64,000 nucleotides of DNA from Pseudomonas sp. CROZ-RG-20F-R04-15 (GTDB taxonomy: Bacteria > Pseudomonadota > Gammaproteobacteria > Pseudomonadales > Pseudomonadaceae): contig NZ_JAKNQL010000001.1 in assembly GCF_022662375.1 (NCBI RefSeq), positions 620,001-684,000 of the forward strand, written 5' to 3'. Shown here one piece after another: positions 41,982 through 50,788 of the stretch. Numbering within the stretch: the first letter of the stretch is position 1; each line of letters starts with the position of its first letter. A model generated the notes under the pieces. That model saw only the letters and a list, made by a program, of their open reading frames with translations. It was not told the origin of the DNA and did not search any database. A program made the translations under genes and the position numbers.

Positions 41982-43373
41982 ATGAAAAAGGATCGCTCGA
42001 TTTCAGCTGTGCTATCGCACCGGATATCATTGTTTGCCCTGGCCTGCACGTTCCCCTTGTGGTTCGGATCGGTGTCGGCCCAGACAGTCTCCGACCCGCA
42101 GGACACCCTCAAACGCATCAACCTCAACTACAACACTCTCAAGGATGCTTGCGAGGAGCCCGACACCGGTGCTGCACGCGGCCTCTACTATTGCAGTGGC
42201 GTGACCTTGCGCATGGTCAACGACGGGCCCTTCAATCCTTGGGATTACAGCCCTTACGCGATCAGGATTGGCGCGACCTCGTACTCGTGGATCCGCAAGG
42301 ATCTGAGCACGCGAATCCTCATTCATCCGGCCGGTTTCATCCTGCGTACCCCCACCGATGCGGCGGCCTTGAGCTTGCCGGTCAAGGAGCAGGGCTTCAC
42401 CTGCATCTACGCCTTCGATGGCGGCACCGGGCCTGAGCGTAAATGGTATGGCTGCGGCTTTTTCGACAGCCGCGAACCGCCGCGTGCGGCTCAGGGCACG
42501 ATGAACAACCGCAATGCCGCGCTGGCCTATGGCACCTGCGCCGAAGCCGGGGTCAGCACCGCCGAGCAGTGGACACAGAAATACACCGGTCTGATGAAAG
42601 GGCCGATCCAGTACGGTCAGTGCTCATGGAATGCGGAAAAAACCAGCGACTGGAAGGCGATGATCCGCGTCCACGAGTCGCGGCCAAACACCACCAACAA
42701 AGACCCTTTTGCCTTCAGTGCCCAGGTCAACGAGTTCATGTTGAAGAACGCCACAGCGACCAACGATGGCAGCGAAAACATGAAATACATCGATGCCTTC
42801 ATCTACAACGTCAACAGCACGCAGAACTTCGCCACGCGCGGTGATCAGGCCCCGCCGAAACCGGAAAACGGCCTGAACAGCGCACGCAACTTCCAGAAAA
42901 AACTCCACGCGCAAGGTTACAGCGTGCCGATCCTGCGACTGGATTTCACCAAGCCGCCCGAGCAGCGTTTCAGCTACGTTGCGGCTGATCAGGTGATCGA
43001 GCCAATGATGGTCGGCGGCGTACAGCCGACGCCCGTTGTGCCGGCACCCAACTACATCGCCTCGGCCAATTGGATCAAGCGTTACGACCCCGGCACGCGC
43101 AAGGATGAGTGGAGCTTGAGCGTGGTGCCCACAGCGGCAGGTCGAGCATTGCCCAACGAGCAACTCGGGGCTTTGTACGATCAGTTGTTCGCCCTCAAAG
43201 GGGCCGACAGCAACTGGCGTGACAATGAAAAATCCGTCGGCAGCATGCGTCAGCAATTGAGCTGCGTCCTGGTCAATTACCGCACCAAGACGCCATGGAA
43301 TCTCGAGCCGTTTCGCCCGGCGGTGTCGGCCAGCGAGACTCGGGCAGCGGGGTGCAATCCCGTCCCGCGTTGA
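41982..43373 (+). CDS. Secreted DUF2599/halovibrin-like protein, copy 1
   Basis: A 463-residue exported protein with a signal peptide (MKKDRSISAVLSHRISLFAL to SVSAQ, about 1-34). The N-terminal part has paired Cys (DACEEPDTGAARGLYYCSGV) and a GFTCIYAFDGGTGPERKWYGCG block. The C-terminal part matches the DUF2599 pattern (YIASANWIKRYDPG, WSLSVVPTAAGRA, PWNLEPFRP, AAGCNP). I recall Pseudomonas proteins of this shape being named halovibrin HvnA, after Vibrio NAD-glycohydrolases, but that activity is unproven here. Start at ATG 41982 because AGGA precedes it and the signal peptide starts there. The next gene is a paralogue. Confidence 0.75.
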   Translation: MKKDRSISAVLSHRISLFALACTFPLWFGSVSAQTVSDPQDTLKRINLNYNTLKDACEEPDTGAARGLYYCSGVTLRMVNDGPFNPWDYSPYAIRIGATSYSWIRKDLSTRILIHPAGFILRTPTDAAALSLPVKEQGFTCIYAFDGGTGPERKWYGCGFFDSREPPRAAQGTMNNRNAALAYGTCAEAGVSTAEQWTQKYTGLMKGPIQYGQCSWNAEKTSDWKAMIRVHESRPNTTNKDPFAFSAQVNEFMLKNATATNDGSENMKYIDAFIYNVNSTQNFATRGDQAPPKPENGLNSARNFQKKLHAQGYSVPILRLDFTKPPEQRFSYVAADQVIEPMMVGGVQPTPVVPAPNYIASANWIKRYDPGTRKDEWSLSVVPTAAGRALPNEQLGALYDQLFALKGADSNWRDNEKSVGSMRQQLSCVLVNYRTKTPWNLEPFRPAVSASETRAAGCNPVPR

Positions 43374-43406
43374 AGGTGTGTTTGGCTAATCAAGGAGATG
43401 CAAGCC

Positions 43407-44645
43407 ATGAGAAAACGGTTGAACAGGATCGCCCCATTGCTGCTGTTGCCACTGCTGGTACAGGCCACCTGGGCTTATGCGGAGTCATGTGACGAGACGC
43501 TGAAAAAGGTCGAAACGTTGTACAACAAGACTGTCGATAGTTGCGGGCAGGATCCCGCATCCGACTGTTCCGGGTTGCTGGTGCGCGGTACGCACCGGGC
43601 GGATCCGGCCAAAGGGCAGAAATGGGATGTATGGAATCCCAGTCCGAAAGCCGTGGAACTGGGGACGTTTGCCGCTTCATTCATGCGCGCCGACGGCATC
43701 AGTTATGAAGATCCCGGCATGAGCACGCAGAACGGTTACCTGATTACGCCAAGGGATCTGGTGCGTGATCCCGAGACGCCGGTGCATGTCTATTGCGCCT
43801 TTCCCAATGACGCTTGGACCGACTATCGCAATGACCGGGGTTGTGGCGACAACAAAAACACTGCGCCGGCCGAAGCCGTTTGCCAGGCGATGAAACCACC
43901 GATTGCCAGCCCGAATGCCTGGGTTGCGCACTTCACCCAATTCAACAACAACCGGCAGCAGGATCAGTTGCAGTGCGGCTTCAATATGCGCAATCCGATG
44001 AGCAGCAAGGAGCGGGTCGATGCTTTTCGCAACTTCATGGGCGCGCGCAAAGTCATCAACAGTCGCGAGTTTCAAACCCAGACCGAGCTGCGGTTAGGCA
44101 ATCCGAAAACCGATGAACTGCCGATTCTGGCGTTTTTCTACAGTGACCAGCGCGGTTTGAACGATGCCATGGCCAATCAGCGCGACTACAAGGCCAAGAC
44201 TGGCAAGGATCGCAACATCATCAAGATCGACTTCCCGAAAACCCCGGTCGCCAAGGCCAGCTTCTCGTGCATCCAGACCGCGACGCCAGCGGCGCCGCAG
44301 TTCTGTGAGAAGTACATCGAATCGAGCACCTGGGTACAACGCCCCGATCCGAAACTGGGGCCGAACACCTGGTCGCTTTCGGTGGTGCCGACCGCTTGCG
44401 GACGCGCGATCAAGGATGACCAGACCGACCGGATGTTTGCCGAGTTGTACAACAAGCACAAAGACGATCAGCAGTGGCGGCAGTACAGCGTCAATGGTGG
44501 GTCGTTGCGGCGGCAGATGGTCTGCCACCTCGCGGCTACCTATGACGGTAAGCCTGTGCGCAACAAGCCGGAGTGGAACCTTGAGCCGGCGCGTCCGTAT
44601 GTCGATCAGGCTACAGCGGTAGCACAGCACTGCAACCCGTACTAA
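43407..44645 (+). CDS. Secreted DUF2599/halovibrin-like protein, copy 2
   Basis: A 412-residue exported paralogue of the previous gene. Signal peptide MRKRLNRIAPLLLLPLLVQA (cleaved near residue 27), a Cys-rich N-terminal part (ESCDETLKKV, SCGQDPASDCSGLLVRGTH), a HVYCAFPNDAWTDYRNDRGC block equivalent to that of copy 1, and the C-terminal DUF2599 region (WVQRPDPKLGPNTWSLSVVP, RRQMVCH, EWNLEPARP, HCNPY). ATG 43407 has AAGGAG at the right distance; the ATG at 43398 is too close. It lies 33 bases after copy 1, so they form an operon of possibly cooperating secreted effectors. Confidence 0.75.
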   Translation: MRKRLNRIAPLLLLPLLVQATWAYAESCDETLKKVETLYNKTVDSCGQDPASDCSGLLVRGTHRADPAKGQKWDVWNPSPKAVELGTFAASFMRADGISYEDPGMSTQNGYLITPRDLVRDPETPVHVYCAFPNDAWTDYRNDRGCGDNKNTAPAEAVCQAMKPPIASPNAWVAHFTQFNNNRQQDQLQCGFNMRNPMSSKERVDAFRNFMGARKVINSREFQTQTELRLGNPKTDELPILAFFYSDQRGLNDAMANQRDYKAKTGKDRNIIKIDFPKTPVAKASFSCIQTATPAAPQFCEKYIESSTWVQRPDPKLGPNTWSLSVVPTACGRAIKDDQTDRMFAELYNKHKDDQQWRQYSVNGGSLRRQMVCHLAATYDGKPVRNKPEWNLEPARPYVDQATAVAQHCNPY

Positions 44646-44664
44646 GCGGTCGCTACAACTCTCC

Positions 44665-44762
44665 ATTGTGGGAGCGAGCCTGCTCGCGAAAGCGGTGTGT
44701 CATTCAGCAAATGTGCTGACTGATACTCCCTCTTCGCGAGCAGGCTCGCTCCCACAGGGGAA
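44665..44762. repeat. REP doublet (REPIN) before liv operon end
   Basis: Inverted REP cores at about 44668 (TGTGGGAGCGAGCCTGCTCG) and 44733 (TTCGCGAGCAGGCTCGCTCC), between convergent genes. Confidence 0.85.
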
Positions 44763-44786
44763 TTGTGGTGAATCCAGGATTGGCGG

Positions 44787-44816
44787 AGGAAAAAAAACGG
44801 CCCGCAGGCCGTTTTG
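44787..44816 (-). terminator. liv operon terminator
   Basis: AAAACGGCC-CGCA-GGCCGTTTT (44794-44815). On the minus strand it runs into TTTTTTTTCC, a classic intrinsic terminator 18 bases after the livF stop. Confidence 0.92.
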
Positions 44817-44833
44817 TTGTTCAGCGACACACA

Positions 44834-45535
44834 TCAACCACCGAGGTACGCCTCGCGTACTTTCGGGTCGGTCAGCAGTGCTTCACCGGTGCCTTGCATG
44901 ACTACGCGGCCGTTTTCCAGAACGTAGGCGCGGTCGGCGATTTTCAGCGCCTGGTTGGCGTTCTGCTCGACCAGGAACACCGTCACCCCGTCCTTGCGCA
45001 GCTGTTCGATGATATCGAAGATCTGCTGGATGATGATCGGTGCCAGGCCCAGCGACGGCTCGTCGAGCAGCAGCAGTTTCGGCTTGCTCATCAGCGCCCG
45101 GCCGATGGCGAGCATTTGCTGTTCGCCGCCGGACATGGTGCCGCCGCGCTGGTTGAAGCGTTCTTTCAGGCGCGGGAACAGGCCGAGAACCTTGTCCATT
45201 TGCTCCTGATAATCGCCCTTGTCGGTGAAGAAACCGCCCATGGACAGATTTTCCTCAACGGTCAGACGGGCGAACACCCGACGACCTTCCGGCACCACCG
45301 CGATGCTTTTGCGCATGATCTGCGACGACTCCTGGCCGACCAGTTCCTCACCCATGTAGCGGATGCTGCCGCTATGCGCTTGCGGCGAACCGCAGAGCGT
45401 CATCAGCAGCGTCGACTTGCCGGCACCGTTGGCGCCGATCAGGGTCACGATCTCGCCCTGACGGACTTCGACGTTGACGCTGTGCAGGGCCTGGATCTTG
45501 CCGTAGAAGGTGGAAACGTTTTCGAACTGCAGCAT
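44834..45535 (-). CDS. livF: Branched-chain amino acid ABC transporter ATPase LivF/BraG
   Basis: One of two cytoplasmic ATPases of the high-affinity leucine/isoleucine/valine importer. The 233 residues contain Walker A GANGAGKST, signature MSGGEQQML, Walker B LLLLDEPSLGLAP and H-loop FLVEQNA. It is the last gene of livKHMGF, with its start touching the livG stop, and is followed by a strong intrinsic terminator. P. aeruginosa calls this gene braG. Complete and typical. Confidence 0.95.
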   Translation of the reverse strand: MLQFENVSTFYGKIQALHSVNVEVRQGEIVTLIGANGAGKSTLLMTLCGSPQAHSGSIRYMGEELVGQESSQIMRKSIAVVPEGRRVFARLTVEENLSMGGFFTDKGDYQEQMDKVLGLFPRLKERFNQRGGTMSGGEQQMLAIGRALMSKPKLLLLDEPSLGLAPIIIQQIFDIIEQLRKDGVTVFLVEQNANQALKIADRAYVLENGRVVMQGTGEALLTDPKVREAYLGG

Positions 45536-46303
45536 TTACGCTTCCCCCAGGTAGGCTTTGATCACTTCAGGATTGTCGCGGATCTGTTCCGGCGTGCCGT
45601 CGGCCAGTGGCGTGCCCTGGTTGATCACGACGATGTGGTCGGAAATACTCATGACCAGTTTCATGTCGTGCTCGATCAGCAGCACGGTGACGTTGTGCTC
45701 TTCACGCAGCACGCCGATCAGCGCCTTGAGGTCTTCGGTTTCTTTCGGGTTCAGGCCGGCGGCCGGTTCGTCGAGCATGAGGATCCGTGGACGGGTCATC
45801 ATGCAGCGAGCGATTTCCAGACGTCGTTGCTGACCGTAAGCCAGGGTGCCGGCGGTACGGTTGGCGAACTCTTTCAGGTTGACCTTTTCCAGCCAGTACT
45901 CGGCAAACTCCATGGCCTCGCGCTCGCTTTTGCGGAACGCCGGGGTCTTGAACAGGCCGGCCAGGAAGTTCGTGTTCAAGTGACGGTGCTGGGCGATCAA
46001 CAGGTTCTCGACCGCCGTCATGTCCTTGAACAAACGCACGTTCTGGAAGGTGCGCACCACGCCTTTGAGGGCGATCTTGTGGCCCGGCAGGCCTTGAATC
46101 GGCTCGCCGTCCAAAAGAATGCTACCGCCGGTTGGCTGATAGAAACCGGTCAGGCAGTTGAACACGGTGGTCTTGCCGGCGCCGTTGGGCCCGATCAGTG
46201 CAACCACTTGCTTCTCTTTGACGGTCAGGGCCACGCCGTTGACTGCGAGCAAGCCGCCGAAGCGCATGCTCAGGTTCTCAACTTTCAAGATCTCGCGGCT
46301 CAT
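45536..46303 (-). CDS. livG: Branched-chain amino acid ABC transporter ATPase LivG/BraF
   Basis: Second ATPase of the branched-chain amino acid importer, 255 residues: Walker [10 protein letters not shown], the long variable insert typical of LivG, signature [13 protein letters not shown], Walker [14 protein letters not shown] and H-loop LLIEHDM. The start [10 protein letters not shown] overlaps the livM stop (ATGA). An in-frame start 18 codons upstream would overlap livM further and is not supported. Called braF in P. aeruginosa. Confidence 0.95.
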   Translation of the reverse strand: MSREILKVENLSMRFGGLLAVNGVALTVKEKQVVALIGPNGAGKTTVFNCLTGFYQPTGGSILLDGEPIQGLPGHKIALKGVVRTFQNVRLFKDMTAVENLLIAQHRHLNTNFLAGLFKTPAFRKSEREAMEFAEYWLEKVNLKEFANRTAGTLAYGQQRRLEIARCMMTRPRILMLDEPAAGLNPKETEDLKALIGVLREEHNVTVLLIEHDMKLVMSISDHIVVINQGTPLADGTPEQIRDNPEVIKAYLGEA

Positions 46304-47556
46304 TTTCGCAACTCCATGTGTGGGCGTTGCATCGGCAGCAGACCTTGTGGACGCCAAATCATCATCAATACCATCAGGGCACCGAACATCAACATGCGGT
46401 ACTCGCTGAACTCACGCATCATTTCCGGCAGCAGGATCATTACCACAGCGGCCAGAATCACACCCAACTGCGAGCCCATGCCACCCAATACGACGATGGC
46501 GAGGATGATCGCCGACTCGATGAAGGTGAACGACTCCGGTGTCACCAGACCCTGACGGGCGGCGAAGAAGCTACCGGCGAAACCGGCGAACGCAGCGCCG
46601 AGGGTGAACGCGGACAGCTTGATGATCGTCGGATTCAGACCCAGAGCACGGCAGGCAATTTCATCCTCACGCAGCGCTTCCCACGCACGGCCGATCGGCA
46701 TGCGCAGCAGGCGGTTGATGACGAACAGTGCTGCCAGCGCCAGCAACAGGGCCACGAGGTAGAGGAAAATCACCTTGTTGATCGAGTTGTATTGCAGGCC
46801 GAAGTATTCGTGAAAGGTCTGCATGCCTTCCGCTGCCTTACGTTCGAAAGTCAGGCCGAAGAACGTCGGTTTCTCGATGTTGCTGATGCCGTTCGGACCG
46901 CCAGTGATGTCGGTCAGGTTACGCAGGAACAGACGGATGATCTCGCCGAAGCCGAGGGTCACGATCGCCAGATAGTCACCGCGCAAACGCAACACCGGGA
47001 AGCCCAGCAGGAAGCCGAACGTCGCCGCCATCAGGCCGGCAATCGGCAGGCATATCCAGAAGCTCAAGCCGTAGTAGTGCGACAGCAGCGCGTAGCTGTA
47101 GGCGCCGACGGCGTAGAAGCCGACGTAACCGAGGTCGAGCAGACCGGCCAGACCGACGACGATGTTCAGACCGAGGCCGAGCATCACGTAGATCAGGATC
47201 AGCGTGGCGATGTCCACCGCGCCCCGCGAGCCGAAGAACGGCCACACCAGCGCACCAATGATCAGCGCAATGATGAAGTAGCGTTGCGTGGTCGGCAGGG
47301 TCAGGAAGTTACTGGCCTTGGCCGGAATCAACGGCAGGCCCGGCGAGGATTTCCACGCCTTGCTGATCTGCTGGTTGAACAGCACCCGCAGGAACATCAG
47401 CACCGAGCAGATGGCGATGGTCGCCAGAATCATCGGGCTGGTGTTGTGCACTTCAAGATTGATGCCGACGATGGTCAGTTTCAGTCCGAGCACAGGATAC
47501 GCAACTGCCCAAACCAAGAGCGCACTGAAGAGTGCCTGTTTAAGATTCCTAGTCAT
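46300..47556 (-). CDS. livM: Branched-chain amino acid permease LivM/BraE
   Basis: Inner-membrane permease of 418 residues with an N-terminal extension found in LivM proteins and about ten helices. [20 protein letters not shown] and the EAA-like loop [20 protein letters not shown] are diagnostic. It pairs with LivH. Four-base overlaps link it to livH upstream and livG downstream, so the genes are translated as a unit. Called braE in P. aeruginosa. Confidence 0.95.
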   Translation of the reverse strand: MTRNLKQALFSALLVWAVAYPVLGLKLTIVGINLEVHNTSPMILATIAICSVLMFLRVLFNQQISKAWKSSPGLPLIPAKASNFLTLPTTQRYFIIALIIGALVWPFFGSRGAVDIATLILIYVMLGLGLNIVVGLAGLLDLGYVGFYAVGAYSYALLSHYYGLSFWICLPIAGLMAATFGFLLGFPVLRLRGDYLAIVTLGFGEIIRLFLRNLTDITGGPNGISNIEKPTFFGLTFERKAAEGMQTFHEYFGLQYNSINKVIFLYLVALLLALAALFVINRLLRMPIGRAWEALREDEIACRALGLNPTIIKLSAFTLGAAFAGFAGSFFAARQGLVTPESFTFIESAIILAIVVLGGMGSQLGVILAAVVMILLPEMMREFSEYRMLMFGALMVLMMIWRPQGLLPMQRPHMELRK

Positions 47557-48476
47557 ACTTTCTCAACCTCCGGACGGCCCAGAATGCCGGTCGGACGGAA
47601 CAACAGCACCAGAACCAACAAGCCGAAAGCCACGACGTCCTTGTACTGGTCGCCGAAGATATCGGCACCAAACGCTTCCGCCACCCCCAGCACCAACCCG
47701 CCGAGCATGGCGCCGGGGATGCTGCCGATGCCGCCGAGTACCGCAGCGGTGAAGGCTTTGAGGCCGACGAGGAAACCGGCGTTCGGGTTGATCACGCCGT
47801 ATTGCATGCTCAGCAGCACGGCCGCGATGGCCGCCAGCGCAGCACCAATGACGAAGGTCAGGGCGATGATGTTGTTGGTGTTGATGCCGAGCAGGTTGGC
47901 CATCTTGATGTCTTCGGCGCAGGCGCGGCAGGCGCGACCCAGGCGAGAGCGAGAGATGAACAGCGTCAGGCCGAGCATGGCGACCAGGGTCACCACGAAC
48001 ACCACGATTTGCATGTAGGAAATCAGCACTTCATGTGCGCCACCTGGCCCGAAGGAAATGTTCCCGGGGATCAGGTTGGGGATGGATTTGTCCTTGGAGT
48101 CTTGCGCCAGCAGAACCGTGTTCTGCAGGAAGATCGACATGCCGATGGCGGAAATCAGTGGAATCAGACGGTTGCTGCCGCGCAAGGGGCGGTAGGCGAT
48201 CCGTTCGATGCTGTACCCGTATGAACTGGTGACGACGATGCTCGCGATGAAGGCGGCGGTCATCAACAGCGGGACGTTATCGATTCCCATCATGGCCAGC
48301 CCGGCGATGGCGATGAACGCCACGTAGGAACCGATCATGTACACCTCGCCGTGGGCGAAGTTGATCATTCCAATGATGCCGTAAACCATCGTATAGCCGA
48401 TGGCAATCAGGGCATACGTGCTGCCAATGGTCAGACCATTAACCAGCTGCTGGAAGAAGTGATAGAGGTCAGGCAT
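47553..48476 (-). CDS. livH: Branched-chain amino acid permease LivH/BraD
   Basis: Inner-membrane permease of 307 residues. Diagnostic parts are the N-terminal [39 protein letters not shown], and the EAA-like loop [20 protein letters not shown]. It forms the membrane channel with LivM and overlaps its gene by four bases. Upstream, 230 bases with a hairpin (48657-48682) separate it from livK, so expression of the membrane part is probably lower than that of the binding protein. Called braD in P. aeruginosa. Confidence 0.95.
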   Translation of the reverse strand: MPDLYHFFQQLVNGLTIGSTYALIAIGYTMVYGIIGMINFAHGEVYMIGSYVAFIAIAGLAMMGIDNVPLLMTAAFIASIVVTSSYGYSIERIAYRPLRGSNRLIPLISAIGMSIFLQNTVLLAQDSKDKSIPNLIPGNISFGPGGAHEVLISYMQIVVFVVTLVAMLGLTLFISRSRLGRACRACAEDIKMANLLGINTNNIIALTFVIGAALAAIAAVLLSMQYGVINPNAGFLVGLKAFTAAVLGGIGSIPGAMLGGLVLGVAEAFGADIFGDQYKDVVAFGLLVLVLLFRPTGILGRPEVEKV

Positions 48477-48654
48477 TACAACGCTCCTAAAAACCTGATA
48501 CGCATTTCACTGGTGGAGTCATTTTCCCGCCCGGCCCCGTGGATCTATATCCACTTCGAATCCGGGTTTTGCCAGCGAACCGCTGATGACGGTTTTGAGA
48601 TTTTCAGGTGGGGAGACTGGCGGATCACGCCAGCGCGGCCCATACATTCGTAAA

Positions 48655-48684
48655 ACAAAGCCCACGGCACGCCGTGGGCTTTAT
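48655..48684 (-). terminator. Terminator/attenuator between livK and livH
   Basis: AAAGCCCACGGC-AC-GCCGTGGGCTTT (48657-48682), a 12-bp stem followed on the minus strand by TTTGTTTTA. It lies 23 bases after the livK stop, so most transcripts from livK should end here, with partial read-through to livHMGF. Confidence 0.88.
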
Positions 48685-48706
48685 TGGCAGTCAGTCAGGC
48701 AGCGCC

Positions 48707-49834
48707 TTACTGTGGGGATACTTCAGTTTTCGGTTTGCCGAAGTGCCACTCGTAAACCACAAATTTGAAGTCCTTCAGGTCGCCCTTGGCGTCGAAGCTC
48801 AGGTCGCCGGTAGGGGTTTTGAAGGTGCCAGCGTGAATGGCTTCGGCCACTTTGGCCGGGTCTTCGGATTTGGCCGCGGTGATACCGCCGGCAATCACTT
48901 CAACCGCCGAGTAGGAAGGGAACACGAACGGGCCGCTCGGATCTTCTTTCTTCGCCTTGAATGCATCCGCCAGGGCGATGTTGGCCGGATCCTGGTCGAA
49001 GGATTTCGGCAGGGTTACCAGCAGACCTTCGGAAGCGTCTTTGGCGATCTGCGAAATCGAGTCGTTACCCACGCCTTCCGGACCCATGAACTTGGCTTTC
49101 AGGCCTTTTTCGGCCGACTGACGCAGGATCAGGCCCAGCTCCGGGTGGTAGCCGCCGTAGTAAACGAAGTCGACGTTGGCTTGCTTGAGTTTGGCGATGA
49201 TCGAGGAGAAGTCCTTGTCGCCGGCGTTGACGCCTTCGAACACGGCAACTTTGGTGCCTTTCTTCTCGAGGGTCGCTTTAACGGCGGTGGCGATGCCTTC
49301 ACCGTATTGTTGCTTGTCGTGCAGGACGGCAACGATTTTCGGTTTCACGTGATCGGCAATGTAGTTACCGGCGGCAGGGCCCTGGGCGCTGTCCAGACCG
49401 ATGGTGCGGAAGACCATTTTGTAACCACGGGCGGTGATGTCCGGGCTGGTGGCAGCCGGGGTGATCATGATCACGCCTTCGTCTTCGTAAATGTCCGAAG
49501 CCGGTTGAGTGGAGCTGGAGCACAGGTGACCGACGACGAACTTGACGCCGTCGTTGACGACCTTGTTCGCGACCGCTACCGCTTGTTTCGGATCGCAGGC
49601 ATCGTCGTATTCAACGGCTTCGAGTTTCTTGCCGTCGACGCCGCCCTTGGCGTTGATTTGCTCAATGGCCATTTTCGCGCCGCTGAACTGCATGTCGCCG
49701 TACTGGGCTACTGGACCGGTTTTAGGACCGGCGATACCGATTTTGATGGTGTCAGCTGCGAACGAATGGCTGGCAACCCCGGCCAGAACCATAGCGGCAA
49801 ACAGTTTGGAAATCTGCTTAGTAGCCTTAGTCAT
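48707..49834 (-). CDS. livK: Branched-chain amino acid-binding protein LivK/BraC
   Basis: Periplasmic receptor for leucine, isoleucine and valine (also alanine/threonine in P. aeruginosa BraC). The 375-residue product has a signal peptide (MTKATKQISKLFAAMVLAGV to SFA, about 1-26) and the two-lobed fold: IKIGIAGPKTGPVAQYGDMQ, GHLCSSSTQPASDIYEDEGV with the Ser/Thr ligand residues, VYYGGYHPE. First gene of the operon. The 352-base gap upstream contains a perfect 16-bp palindrome at 49936-49951, a possible operator. Confidence 0.95.
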   Translation of the reverse strand: MTKATKQISKLFAAMVLAGVASHSFAADTIKIGIAGPKTGPVAQYGDMQFSGAKMAIEQINAKGGVDGKKLEAVEYDDACDPKQAVAVANKVVNDGVKFVVGHLCSSSTQPASDIYEDEGVIMITPAATSPDITARGYKMVFRTIGLDSAQGPAAGNYIADHVKPKIVAVLHDKQQYGEGIATAVKATLEKKGTKVAVFEGVNAGDKDFSSIIAKLKQANVDFVYYGGYHPELGLILRQSAEKGLKAKFMGPEGVGNDSISQIAKDASEGLLVTLPKSFDQDPANIALADAFKAKKEDPSGPFVFPSYSAVEVIAGGITAAKSEDPAKVAEAIHAGTFKTPTGDLSFDAKGDLKDFKFVVYEWHFGKPKTEVSPQ

Positions 49835-50186
49835 AGTGCTCCACTCTTACTGTTGTAATTTTTTTGAGTTCTGGCGCCGTAGCAGCAGAACCGGGTCAGA
49901 TATCTTTGCGATACCCTCCGGAAATGCCCCCGGCAACTGTACCGGTACAGTGTAGAGCGCCGGTTGTCAGCCTGGGAAGCGGGCGCCGAGGGGCAAAACT
50001 TCGGGGTGTCGCATTTTTGAATGAAAAAGACAGAATTGCGGCGGGGCGTTCGTGGGCATATATCCCAATCAGCAGCATTCCTTGGCGTTCCTGCTCTTTT
50101 CGTTCGGTACAGCCATTTGCAACCGGGTTTTGCTGGCGGACCACCAACGTTATTATTCGCGTCGATTTCTTTTCCGGACAGCACCC
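49835..50186. other. 352-bp intergenic region between livK and DUF2288 gene
   Basis: Divergent promoter region. It contains the palindrome at 49936-49951, a GC-rich segment (49960-50060) and no convincing gene. Frames open here on both strands have no ribosome binding site and no protein-like character. Confidence 0.7.
49936..49951. promoter_or_regulatory. Perfect 16-bp palindrome, candidate operator for livK
   Basis: ACTGTACCGGTACAGT is identical to its reverse complement, about 100 bases upstream of the livK ATG. The size suits a dimeric regulator (GntR/MocR or similar). Which regulator, and whether it controls livK, cannot be told from the sequence. Confidence 0.55.
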
Positions 50187-50507
50187 ATGAATCAAGAACC
50201 TAGCACCCTCTATGCCAAGCTGCTTGGTGAAACCGCATCGATTACCTGGAAAGAGTTGGAGCCGTTCTTCGCCAAGGGTGCCCTATTGTGGGTCGACCCG
50301 AGCCTTGATTTGATCGCCGCCGCCGAGGCCGTGGCGTCGGATGAGGGCGAGAAAGTGGCTGCCTGGCTGGCTGAAGACAAAGTCGCCAAGCTGTCTGAGA
50401 CGCGGGCGCTGGATCTTTTCGAACGCGATCCGCAGCTCTGGGCGGTGGTGGTTTCGCCGTGGATTCTGATCCAGGAAAGGGCAGGCGCTTCTGGTGCTGC
50501 ACCTTGA
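50187..50507 (+). CDS. DUF2288-family protein
   Basis: A 106-residue soluble protein beginning MNQEPSTLYAKLLGETASIT. Conserved features I recognise from DUF2288 are WKELEPFFAKGALLWVDPSL, VAAWLAEDKVAKLS and the C-terminal QLWAVVVSPWILIQE. Function unknown. The ATG at 50187 fits the family start; an open frame from 50052 has no ribosome binding site and unlikely composition. It is alone on the plus strand between livK and a REP doublet. Confidence 0.85.
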   Translation: MNQEPSTLYAKLLGETASITWKELEPFFAKGALLWVDPSLDLIAAAEAVASDEGEKVAAWLAEDKVAKLSETRALDLFERDPQLWAVVVSPWILIQERAGASGAAP

Positions 50508-50697
50508 TGGTGCGGACGGACGTCAGCGAAAAGTGTGTAGCCGAGTAGCGTGATGGCACGTTGCCGTAGAGAAACACCACAAGCGTAGGTGGGCTCACGG
50601 TGACGTAAACGTAACGGGAACAGTTTAGTAAGCAGCCTAACGGCTGCTTAATTGTTTCTGGATATTGGAAAGGTTGAAATCTTCAGTGAATGTGCCG

Positions 50698-50776
50698 GCC
50701 CCTTCGCGAGCAAGCTCGCTCCCACAGGGGGAACGCATTCCAAATGTGGGAGCGAGCTTGCTCGCGAAAGGGGCGA
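50698..50776. repeat. REP doublet (REPIN) before tubulin-like gene end
   Basis: CCTTCGCGAGCAAGCTCGCT at about 50701 and its inverted partner GTGGGAGCGAGCTTGCTCGC at about 50746. Both ends carry a complementary GGCCCC/GGGGC extension. It lies 13 bases beyond the stop of the tubulin-like gene. Confidence 0.85.
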
Positions 50777-50788
50777 CTCGGTCTTCGG

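Noticed and set aside
44765..48018. Two very long plus-strand frames opposite the liv genes
   Set aside because: Composition is typical of complementary-strand frames in high-GC DNA, and the minus-strand genes are unmistakable ABC transporter components.
15287..50776. Could the recurring GTGGGAGCGAGC units be a CRISPR array?
   Set aside because: They are scattered singly or as inverted pairs over 35 kb, with no regular direct repeats and spacers and no cas genes.
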